This document shows, piece after piece, positions 1-4,861 of a DNA stretch of 5,138 nucleotides; position 1 is the stretch's first letter; the number at the start of each line of letters is the position of its first letter. This stretch comes from an uncultured Clostridia bacterium (GTDB lineage Bacteria; Bacillota; Clostridia; Peptostreptococcales; Anaerovoracaceae), in contig CAKQVC010000171.1 of NCBI GenBank assembly GCA_934277655.1, positions 1 through 5,138 on the forward strand, given 5' to 3'. A program made the position numbers and the translations under genes. The notes below the pieces were generated by a model. That model did no database searches. It was not told the DNA's origin and was given only the letters and a program-made list of their open reading frames with translations.

Positions 1-12
1 CAACTGTAATCG

Positions 13-39
13 TGACCACCGGCAAGTTGCCGGTGGTCA
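13..39. repeat. 27-base near-perfect palindrome (REP/IS-end-like)
   Basis: Two 13-base arms (13-25 and 27-39), beginning TGACCACCGG and ending CCGGTGGTCA, are exact reverse complements around a single central G at 26. As RNA or single-stranded DNA this folds into a very stable hairpin with a short AAGTT-type loop. No T-run follows on either side, so it is not a normal intrinsic terminator. GC-rich ACCACCGG hairpins of this kind resemble REP elements and the ends of IS200/IS605-type transposons. No transposase is visible in the window, so this may be a stand-alone palindrome or the end of an element lying to the left. Confidence 0.6.
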
Positions 40-175
40 TCGTCGTACTTCCGTAAAAAACACAAAATACGAAGAAGAAAAGACCTGGAAAAAGACAAAC
101 CACGTATCTAAAACAAGCACGATAAATTGTCGACCACCGCTAATTTTATACACTGAATGCGTATGTGAAGTAAAT

Positions 176-221
176 ACAGCCTGAAATTTCAGCATTTCAT
201 TTGGATTTCAGGCTGTTTTTT
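176..221. terminator. Intrinsic terminator, strong for plus strand, weaker for minus
   Basis: A perfect 12-bp stem pairs ACAGCCTGAAAT (176-187) with ATTTCAGGCTGT (205-216) around a 17-base loop. On the plus strand it is followed by an uninterrupted T-run (216-221) and a further T-rich stretch, so it should stop transcription arriving from the left of the window. On the minus strand it lies 16 bases beyond the stop codon of the thioredoxin-like gene, and the downstream strand reads ATTTAC, a poorer U-tract. It probably also ends the redox operon, acting in both directions between convergent units. Confidence 0.85.
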
Positions 222-232
222 CTTGCATTGAA

Positions 233-1177
233 TTATTTCTGATCAAGTATGGACTGAATTTGTTTCATTAGTTGATCGTAGTTTGATTGATCATCAATTC
301 CGCCCATGAAAGGTTCGCCAATGATATTTCCGTCTTTATCCACGAGAACTGTTGTCGGGAATGCCATAATGTTTCCTGCATATTCTCCAACTGTTGAATC
401 GGAATCAAAAGTCAGGTTTTTATAGGAAGCTCCTTGGGCTTTCAGGATTTTTTTCGCTTCTTTGATTCCATCCTGATTATCATCTAATGTATCTGTATTG
501 ATACCAACAACCTCGCCGCCCATTTTCTTAATTTTATCATTTAATTCATTCAGTTTAGAAAGTTCTTCAACGCAAGGCTTGCATCCACTGAACCAGAAGT
601 TTACAACCGTAACTTTATTTTGGGCGAAAAGGCTGTCATCTACATCGTTACCATCCAGGTCTTTCCCTTTGAAATCGTGGAACACGCCTGTAGAGTCAGC
701 TGAGCTGGAGGAACTGCTGCCGGAAGAATCAGCTGCGGCAATTTCTTTTTCAAGTTTTGCAATTTCTTCTTCAATGCCTCGAATCGTTTCAATGTCTTTA
801 CTCAGAGTAGTATATTCTTCTTCGGAGAAAGAATCTTTGTTTGATTCTATTGTATTTGCAAGAAAGTCCGCATAGTTTTCATTCATGGTATCATCGTCAG
901 TGCTCTTGCTCATAAAGCCAAATGCCTTGTCCCATACATCTTTGTGATCTGCAAAGATTTGGTTTTCCTGTTGGTAAAGGTCATTCAGCTTTTCATTGAG
1001 CTCAACTGAACTGCTTGAACCTGTTGTAGAAGTATCTTCCTGATTTGGGCTTCCCTTTGCTACGGAACTAGATGAAGTTCCGCAACCCGTGAATGCAAGA
1101 AGAACGAGAATGGCAAGAGATACCGCAATTGCTTTTTTAAATTTCATTGAGTTTACTCGACTTGTTTTGTTTTTCAT
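233..1177 (-). CDS. TlpA-like thioredoxin-fold lipoprotein (thiol-disulfide oxidoreductase)
   Basis: The 314-residue product is a probable membrane-anchored thiol-disulfide oxidoreductase acting on the outer face of the cytoplasmic membrane. It starts with a basic n-region and a hydrophobic stretch (about 15-30) ending in a lipobox, AFTGC, with Cys32 as the lipidated residue. Residues 33-58 are a Ser/Thr-rich tether, 58-150 a charged, probably helical segment with coiled-coil character, and 151-162 a poly-Ser linker. The thioredoxin/AhpC-TSA-type domain spans about 165-314. It carries NFWFSGCKPC with active-site Cys199 and Cys202, and FPTT with the probable cis-Pro at 274. The helical insert makes it longer than most TlpA/ResA proteins. 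The ATG at 1177 is preceded by AAAGGGAG with 9-base spacing; the internal ATG at 1147 has no such site. It is the last gene of the minus-strand operon, 41 bases after the 4Fe-4S gene. The substrate is unknown. Confidence 0.9.
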   Translation of the reverse strand: MKNKTSRVNSMKFKKAIAVSLAILVLLAFTGCGTSSSSVAKGSPNQEDTSTTGSSSSVELNEKLNDLYQQENQIFADHKDVWDKAFGFMSKSTDDDTMNENYADFLANTIESNKDSFSEEEYTTLSKDIETIRGIEEEIAKLEKEIAAADSSGSSSSSSADSTGVFHDFKGKDLDGNDVDDSLFAQNKVTVVNFWFSGCKPCVEELSKLNELNDKIKKMGGEVVGINTDTLDDNQDGIKEAKKILKAQGASYKNLTFDSDSTVGEYAGNIMAFPTTVLVDKDGNIIGEPFMGGIDDQSNYDQLMKQIQSILDQK

Positions 1178-1186
1178 GATTTTTTT

Positions 1187-1194
1187 CTCCCTTT
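1187..1194 (-). promoter_or_regulatory. Ribosome binding site fixing the lipoprotein start
   Basis: On the minus strand AAAGGGAG lies 9 bases upstream of the ATG at 1177. The in-frame ATG ten codons later has no purine-rich site at a usable distance, so the longer reading with the extra basic n-region is preferred. Confidence 0.7.
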
Positions 1195-1218
1195 GAATAT
1201 TATTTGATTTATTTCAGC

Positions 1219-2106
1219 TTATTTATTGTCAGCCTGTTTCTTGTCTGAAAATCCGTAACGATAGCAGATCGCATTTGTTGGACAAGCTTTCATACATGCT
1301 CCACACCGGATACATTCCGGGTGATTTGGTGTTTCTACTACATTTACATCCATTTTGCAGGCACGACTACATTTCTGACAGCTGACACATTTTTCAGAAT
1401 CCACCTTAATCTTAAGAAAAGATATTTTGTTAAACAGCGAGTAGATAGCACCAAGTGGGCAGATCCACTTACAGAACGGACGGTAAAACAGAATGCTTAA
1501 GATGATTACAAGTACAAGGATTGTAAACTTAAACGTAAATAAGTGACCGAGTGCCGCACGGATTCCTGAATTAACAAGTGAAAGTGGAATTGCACCTTCA
1601 AGTACGCCTTGTGGGCATATGTATTTGCAGAAGAAGGGGTCTGCCATACCCAGTGAATTAGTTACAAATGCCGGAAGTAGTATAACAAAGACGACCAGAA
1701 CTGCGTATTTCAGATACCGCAGGGGTTTTAGTTTTGCAGTAGATAGTTTTTTGCCTGGGATTTTATGCAACAGATCCTGAAACCATCCAAACGGACAGAG
1801 AAAACCGCAGATAAATCGTCCTAACAGAACTCCCAGCAAGATAAAGAATCCGGTAATGTAGTAGGTAAACTTGAATTTTGATGAACCGACTACAGCCTGG
1901 AAAGCTCCGATCGGACAGGCGCCTGTAGCAGCTGGGCAAGAGTAACAGTTCAGCCCGGGGACACATATTGTTTTTACCTTTCCCTGATAAAGCTTCCCTA
2001 CAAACAGATTCGGAATATGAAGATTGGCCAGCAGTGTTGCAGTTGCCTGAAACCATCCGCGGAAGCGAACCAGGAAGTTCTTGTTTGATTTTAATTTTTT
2101 ATCCAA
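1219..2106 (-). CDS. Polytopic membrane 4Fe-4S ferredoxin-type protein (NapH/CcoG-like)
   Basis: This 295-residue product is an integral membrane iron-sulfur protein of the broad NapH/RdxA-CcoG/Fer4_5 type. Numbering is from the TTG. An N-terminal Cys group reads CVPGLNCYSC then GACPIG (Cys48, 54, 57, 64). Hydrophobic segments lie near 81-103, 131-148 and 190-210, with weaker ones at about 15-32 and 168-182. Three CxxxCP motifs follow or flank them: CGFLCPFG (100, 104), CKYICPQG (160, 164) and CKWICPLG (212, 216). The C-terminus is a two-cluster ferredoxin domain: CVSCQKCSRAC (240, 243, 246, 250) and CIRCGACMKACP (265, 268, 271, 275). Family members move electrons between cytoplasm and membrane partners. 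No in-frame ATG exists near the start. A GGAG at 2117-2120 sits 10 bases before the TTG at 2106 but only 1 base before the GTG at 2115, so TTG is preferred. Either start lies inside the upstream microprotein gene, which suggests translational coupling. Confidence 0.88.
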   Translation of the reverse strand: MDKKLKSNKNFLVRFRGWFQATATLLANLHIPNLFVGKLYQGKVKTICVPGLNCYSCPAATGACPIGAFQAVVGSSKFKFTYYITGFFILLGVLLGRFICGFLCPFGWFQDLLHKIPGKKLSTAKLKPLRYLKYAVLVVFVILLPAFVTNSLGMADPFFCKYICPQGVLEGAIPLSLVNSGIRAALGHLFTFKFTILVLVIILSILFYRPFCKWICPLGAIYSLFNKISFLKIKVDSEKCVSCQKCSRACKMDVNVVETPNHPECIRCGACMKACPTNAICYRYGFSDKKQADNK

Positions 2107-2239
2107 TTCCGACACACTCCATACATAATTTTATTGCCTTACTGAGTACCGTTGCAGCTTCTCCACGCAAAATCCCAACAAGAAAAAATACGAGACCAGC
2201 TGCAAGTAAAAAAACTTGTATTGCTCTTTCTGATTTCAT
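2099..2239 (-). CDS. CD1871A-family CXXC-motif membrane microprotein
   Basis: This small gene encodes 46 residues. It opens MKSERAIQVF, runs through one hydrophobic membrane segment (about 7-24, FLLAAGLVFFLVGI), then an amphipathic stretch (GEAATVLSKAIK), and ends KLCMECVGIG. Cys39 and Cys42 form a CXXC motif four residues from the C-terminus. The length, the single membrane span and the C-terminal C-x-E-C-[IV]-G-I-G match what I recall of the clostridial 'CD1871A family CXXC motif-containing protein', whose biochemical role I do not know. It is the first gene of the minus-strand operon. Its stop overlaps the start of the 4Fe-4S gene by 8 bases (TTGGATAA), and its codons ATG GAG contain the next gene's GGAG site. 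The only strong ribosome site (AAAGGAG, 2273-2279) is 33 bases upstream of the ATG, with a hairpin-forming dyad in between. A role handing thiol electrons between the two neighbouring redox proteins is inference. Confidence 0.82.
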   Translation of the reverse strand: MKSERAIQVFLLAAGLVFFLVGILRGEAATVLSKAIKLCMECVGIG

Positions 2240-2252
2240 TAAGATACCACTT

Positions 2253-2270
2253 GTTACTGTAAATAGTAAC
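2253..2270. promoter_or_regulatory. Dyad between ribosome site and microprotein start; operator or RNA hairpin
   Basis: GTTACT (2253-2258) and AGTAAC (2265-2270) are perfect 6-base inverted repeats separated by 6 bases. On the minus-strand mRNA this hairpin lies between AAAGGAG (2273-2279) and the ATG at 2239. Folding it would shorten the effective spacing from 33 to about 15 bases. As DNA it is also a plausible site for a dimeric regulator. Confidence 0.45.
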
Positions 2271-2304
2271 TGCTCCTTTCGCTGTTATTACTCAAAGTCG
2301 GCTT

Positions 2305-2318
2305 ATTGACTGTTCAAT
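2305..2318. promoter_or_regulatory. Inverted repeat over the response-regulator -35 box
   Basis: ATTGA-CTGT-TCAAT is a perfect inverted repeat with 5-base arms. It contains the -35 TTGACT of the plus-strand promoter and, on the other strand, a TTGAAC. This places one possible operator over sequence that could serve both directions. No convincing -10 partner for the minus-strand TTGAAC was found: AGTAAT at 19 bases is weak, and a minus-strand TATAAT at 2326-2331 lacks a -35. The minus-strand promoter therefore remains unassigned. Confidence 0.35.
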
Positions 2319-2334
2319 GGTTACATTATATAAT
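2306..2334 (+). promoter_or_regulatory. Sigma-A promoter for the two-component system
   Basis: TTGACT (2306-2311) and TATAAT (2329-2334) are separated by exactly 17 bases, five of six and six of six matches to consensus. Transcription would begin near 2341, leaving about 36 bases before the TTG start at 2377. It also rules out translation starts at 2317 and 2335, which lie upstream of the likely transcription start. Confidence 0.8.
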
Positions 2335-2376
2335 ATGGGATGTAAATTCCCTGTTAAGAGAATGGAGAAAAGTAAA

Positions 2377-3057
2377 TTGAGATTATTAGTTGTTGAAGAT
2401 GAGAAGAAATTATGTGATATGATTGCGAAAAGTCTGCATCTGGCAGGTTATGAGGTGGATACATGTAATGACGGAGAGCAGGCACTGGAGATGATCTATG
2501 CGGAACAGTATGACCTGATCGTGCTTGATCTTAACCTGCCCGGGTTGGATGGGATGGAGATCCTTCGGGAACTTCGCAAAGAAAATGAAGAGACAAAAGT
2601 ATTAATCCTGTCTGCGAGAAGTCAGATTGCAGATAAGGTTGAGGGATTGGATTCCGGTGCAAATGATTATATGGAAAAACCTTTTCACCTGCAGGAGTTG
2701 GAAGCTCGTGTGAGAAGCCTGACAAGAAGAAAATTTATACAAAAAAATATCTGCCTGGAATGTGGAAAACTTCGATTTGATACGAGAGAAAGGGTTGCCT
2801 ACGCAGAAGATAACCCGGTTGCGTTGACGAGAAAAGAAAATGGAATTTTAGAATATCTCCTTTTAAATCAAGGAAGACCGGTCAGTCAGGAAGAACTGAT
2901 TGAGCATGTCTGGGATTCTTCTGTGGACAGTTTTAGCGGTTCAATCCGAGTGCATATGTCTTCTTTGAGAAAAAAACTGAAAGCAGGACTCGGATATGAT
3001 CCAATCGTGAACAAAATCGGTGAGGGCTATAAGATAGGGGGCGAAAGCAAAGCATGA
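2377..3057 (+). CDS. OmpR/PhoB-family response regulator
   Basis: The 226-residue product is a DNA-binding response regulator. The receiver domain (about 1-115) starts MRLLVVEDEKKL with acidic Glu7 and Asp8. The phospho-acceptor is Asp51 in IVLDLNLPG, the switch Ser is 79 in LILSAR, and the conserved Lys-Pro is 101-102 in MEKPF. The C-terminal winged-helix domain (about 130-222) shows LTRKENGILEYLLLNQG, the recognition-helix region SGSIRVHMSSLRKKL, and the wing KIGEGYKI. The start is a judgement: the TTG at 2377 has GGAG 9 bases upstream and gives a normal family N-terminus. The in-frame ATG at 2362 has only AAGAG one base away and adds MEKSK. The 2317 reading begins inside the promoter. The stop overlaps the kinase ATG by 4 bases. 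Its nearest target is probably the divergent redox operon or its own promoter; this is inferred from position only. Confidence 0.92.
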   Translation: MRLLVVEDEKKLCDMIAKSLHLAGYEVDTCNDGEQALEMIYAEQYDLIVLDLNLPGLDGMEILRELRKENEETKVLILSARSQIADKVEGLDSGANDYMEKPFHLQELEARVRSLTRRKFIQKNICLECGKLRFDTRERVAYAEDNPVALTRKENGILEYLLLNQGRPVSQEELIEHVWDSSVDSFSGSIRVHMSSLRKKLKAGLGYDPIVNKIGEGYKIGGESKA

Positions 3058-4226
3058 AAAAAATATCACTCCAGTGGAAATTAACACTTCTTACAACAGT
3101 GTTGATTACCATACTATGCGGATGTCTTACCTTTTTCTTGTATAAAAACGGAGTCTATTATTTTGATACGCTTCAGGAGTCTATCACGGATCAGGGCACA
3201 GCACCGGAAGCGGTGTACATTGACATTCCGGATAATGCGTGGGATGACTTTGTAGCACAGTTTTCCACGAAAATTTATAACTCCAAAGCAGATTATAGAA
3301 GCAGAAGCCTTATGATTACTGCTATTGTAGCGCTGTTTGGCGGCGCGGTAACATATTTTATCAGTGGAAGAGCATTAAAACCACTCAGGGGATTTTCAGA
3401 GACAGTGGAAAAAGTTCAGGCACAGAATCTGACAGATTATACAATCGAAGAGAATAAGATTGCAGAGCTGGACAGACTTCGCATATCTTATAATAAAATG
3501 CTTATGCGGCTTTCAGAATCATTTGAGACGCAGCGTCAGTTTACGGGAAACGCAGCACATGAGTTACGCACTCCTCTGGCATTAATCCAGGCGCAACTGG
3601 ATCTATACCATACAACAGAGCATCCAGAGAGTACAACAGCAGCAGAAGAGACAATTCAGATGGTAACGGAGCAGAATGAACGTCTTAGCAAGTTGGTCAG
3701 AACGCTTTTGGACATGAGCGAATTACAGACAGTAGCGCGAAATGACAGAATTGAGCTTCATAGTCTGATTGAGGAAGTGCTGGCAGATTTGGAACCGTTA
3801 GCACAGGAAAAGAAGGTTGAACTGATGCAGAAGTCACAGGGAACAGGAGAAAAGGCAGAAGAAGAATTATTTTTGACAGGAAGTGATATTCTGATTTACA
3901 GAATGCTATATAATCTTGTGGAAAATGCGATTAAATATAATCGGAAAGATGGAACCGTTACGGTATCAGCAATAAGGGAGAAGAACAAAGTTGTTCTGAC
4001 GGTTTCGGATACAGGAAACGGAATTGATGAAGCATTCAGGGAGAAGATCTTTGAACCGTTCTTCCGTGTAGACAAGTCAAGAAGCCGGGAGTTTGGAGGT
4101 GTGGGGCTTGGACTTGCGATGGTGCGGGAAGTTGTGCGCGTTCATGACGGGACGATTGAAGTTTACACAAATAAGCATAGCGGGACGACATTTGAAATAT
4201 GGCTACCGCAATCCCATTGGCTTTAG
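3054..4226 (+). CDS. HAMP-domain sensor histidine kinase
   Basis: The 390-residue membrane kinase is the cognate partner of the preceding regulator, with which it overlaps (ATGA). Membrane segment 1 is about 10-30 and segment 2 about 85-105. They enclose a small outside domain of roughly 50 residues without cysteine, so it does not resemble a large ligand-binding sensor. A HAMP linker follows (about 106-158). The dimerisation domain has His169 in AAHELRTPLA as the phosphorylated residue. The ATP-binding domain has the N box NLVENAIKYN (287-296), G1 box DTGNGI (319-324), F box FEPFFRVD and G2 box GGVGLGLAM (348-356), so it appears catalytically intact. The usual family end is GTTFEIWLP (377-385). 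The last few residues, SHWL, and the TAG stop are encoded by an IS-end-like palindrome, suggesting the original C-terminus was altered there. The signal is unknown; thiol or redox state is plausible from context. Confidence 0.93.
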   Translation: MKKISLQWKLTLLTTVLITILCGCLTFFLYKNGVYYFDTLQESITDQGTAPEAVYIDIPDNAWDDFVAQFSTKIYNSKADYRSRSLMITAIVALFGGAVTYFISGRALKPLRGFSETVEKVQAQNLTDYTIEENKIAELDRLRISYNKMLMRLSESFETQRQFTGNAAHELRTPLALIQAQLDLYHTTEHPESTTAAEETIQMVTEQNERLSKLVRTLLDMSELQTVARNDRIELHSLIEEVLADLEPLAQEKKVELMQKSQGTGEKAEEELFLTGSDILIYRMLYNLVENAIKYNRKDGTVTVSAIREKNKVVLTVSDTGNGIDEAFREKIFEPFFRVDKSRSREFGGVGLGLAMVREVVRVHDGTIEVYTNKHSGTTFEIWLPQSHWL

Positions 4227-4242
4227 ACAATGGGTAGTTCAC
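4213..4242 (+). repeat. IS200/IS605 right-end-like palindrome at the kinase stop
   Basis: CCCATTG (4213-4219) pairs with CAATGGG (4228-4234). Inside are one G-A mismatch, a C-G pair and a TTTA loop, followed by TAGTTCAC. Hairpins of the pattern stem-GCTTTAGC-stem-GTAGTTCAC are familiar from the right ends, and associated guide-RNA 3' ends, of IS200/IS605 TnpB elements. No tnpB precedes it, because kinase codons run straight into the stem. It is therefore at most a solitary remnant or a palindrome-only element. There is no T-run, so terminator function for the kinase operon is doubtful. Confidence 0.45.
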
Positions 4243-4316
4243 AATCAACCCTGAAAGTCTTGCAAAATTGACCAGAAGGGACGAGAATGGTTTGTGAAAA
4301 AATTAGAAAATATGTG

Positions 4317-4345
4317 TTGCTTTTATGTAGCCCGCGTGATAAAAT
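4317..4345 (+). promoter_or_regulatory. Candidate promoter for the riboswitch transcript
   Basis: TTGCTT (4317-4322), 17 bases, then TAAAAT (4340-4345) with an extended -10 TG at 4337-4338. It would start a transcript near 4352, about 85 bases before the first cobalamin aptamer. The flanking interval 4243-4436 contains no credible open reading frame and is otherwise A-rich, with a polypurine run around 4357-4374. Confidence 0.5.
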
Positions 4346-4436
4346 ATGTCTGGCTAAAGAAAAAAAGAAAAGATTCGTCATTCACAGTTTGTTCGTAAAA
4401 GTGTACTTTATATGACATGAGCAAATTGTCGAACCG

Positions 4437-4541
4437 GCGATAAGCAGCAACAAGGGTAACTAACGGAAGTGGGGTGAGATTCCTCGACTGGCGAGCAACC
4501 GTGATGCGTTTAGAACGACGAGACGGGAGACGAGTTATCGC
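4437..4541 (+). promoter_or_regulatory. Compact cobalamin-type riboswitch aptamer
   Basis: The closing stem P1 pairs GCGATAA (4437-4443) with TTATCGC (4535-4541), seven perfect pairs. Inside are core elements of the cobalamin riboswitch family: AACAAGGG near the P3/P4 region, GGAAGTGGGGTGAGATTCC (4465-4483) corresponding to the GGTGnAAnTCC core, and GCAACCGTGATG (4495-4506) corresponding to GCnACYGTGA. ACGG (4463-4466) pairs with CCGT (4499-4502). The terminal box GACGGGAGACGAG (4522-4534) corresponds to GCCAGGAGACCTGCC. The large peripheral arms between the core and this box are missing; only a small CGTT/AACG hairpin is present. This fits the compact class II or AdoCbl-variant architecture. 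Expected ligands are adenosyl- or methylcobalamin; which one cannot be read from the sequence. A match to family memory, not a computed covariance-model score. Confidence 0.75.
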
Positions 4542-4544
4542 TTG

Positions 4545-4654
4545 GATGTAAACAAATTCTCCAGGGCAGAAGTGTACATCATTGCGAAAAGGTAAGCAGA
4601 CAAAAAGGAGGCTCCTGTTACAACGGCAGGAGGCTTGCTCGGTGGCACTTTTCG
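4545..4654 (+). other. Structured leader RNA between aptamer and terminator
   Basis: Nothing here codes for protein. Three nested or serial helices are visible on the plus strand. GATGTA (4545-4550) pairs with TACATC (4575-4580). CGAAAAG (4585-4591) pairs with CTTTTCG (4648-4654). Enclosed by the latter is a strong hairpin, 4609-4619 with 4625-4635, with one G-G mismatch and an ACAAC loop. An AAAAAGGAGG at 4602-4610 looks like a ribosome site but no ATG, GTG or TTG follows at a usable distance, and it is largely buried in the hairpin. I do not recognise this RNA as a named family. Confidence 0.45.
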
Positions 4655-4671
4655 GCTGACATGTGTAAACG

Positions 4672-4738
4672 CAGGCAGTGCGCACAGCGCGCAAGGCATG
4701 GCGTGAACACAGGAAACAGAATGTATGCAGACTGCCTG
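4672..4738 (+). promoter_or_regulatory. Candidate antiterminator pairing
   Basis: CAGGCAGT (4672-4679) is perfectly complementary to ACTGCCTG (4731-4738). The second segment contains six of the eight bases of the 5' arm of the terminator at 4729-4756, so the two helices are mutually exclusive. Forming the 8-bp upstream helix would free GGCAGTCT and allow read-through. The link to the aptamer at 4437-4541 is not directly visible, because P1 bases are not part of either helix. Confidence 0.5.
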
Positions 4739-4756
4739 AGAAACGGCAGTCTTTTT
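4729..4756 (+). terminator. Intrinsic terminator after the first riboswitch
   Basis: AGACTGCC (4729-4736) pairs perfectly with GGCAGTCT (4745-4752) around an 8-base loop and is followed at once by TTTTT (4752-4756) and further T-rich sequence. It lies 188 bases beyond the first aptamer and 106 bases before the second, with no gene on either side, which fits an attenuator rather than an end-of-operon terminator. Confidence 0.85.
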
Positions 4757-4861
4757 GTTGTTTCGCGGGAAAAGTAAACATAAAAATGAAAAAATGAATC
4801 AATTACAGGCTTTTGTGGCAAATGCGCGACCCGAACGGACGCAGATGCGGCGCAAGCAGCG

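Noticed and set aside
124..133. AAATTGTCGA also present at 4423-4432, considered as a boundary repeat of an inserted module
   Set aside because: About a dozen shared 10-mers are expected by chance in a window this size and the flanks do not match.
1968..2309. Plus-strand open reading frame of 113 codons opposite the redox genes
   Set aside because: It is antisense to the microprotein and 4Fe-4S genes, both of which have clear family motifs, and has none of its own.
4609..4635. Strong hairpin read as a terminator
   Set aside because: The stem is good but no T-run follows; the downstream sequence is TGCTCGGTGG.
4545..4756. ANTAR (EutV-type) dual-hairpin target following a B12 riboswitch
   Set aside because: The terminal loops do not form six-base loops with A at position 1 and G at position 4, so the ANTAR signature is absent.
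4755..4784. Separate promoter for the second riboswitch (TTGTTG, 18 bases, CATAAA)
   Set aside because: The -35 matches only three of six bases and overlaps the terminator U-tract; too weak to claim.
4323..4802. Minus-strand open reading frame of 159 codons
   Set aside because: It is antisense to the aptamer, leader helices and terminator, has a Cys/Arg/Phe-rich composition with no domain, and no ribosome site. A shadow of structured RNA.
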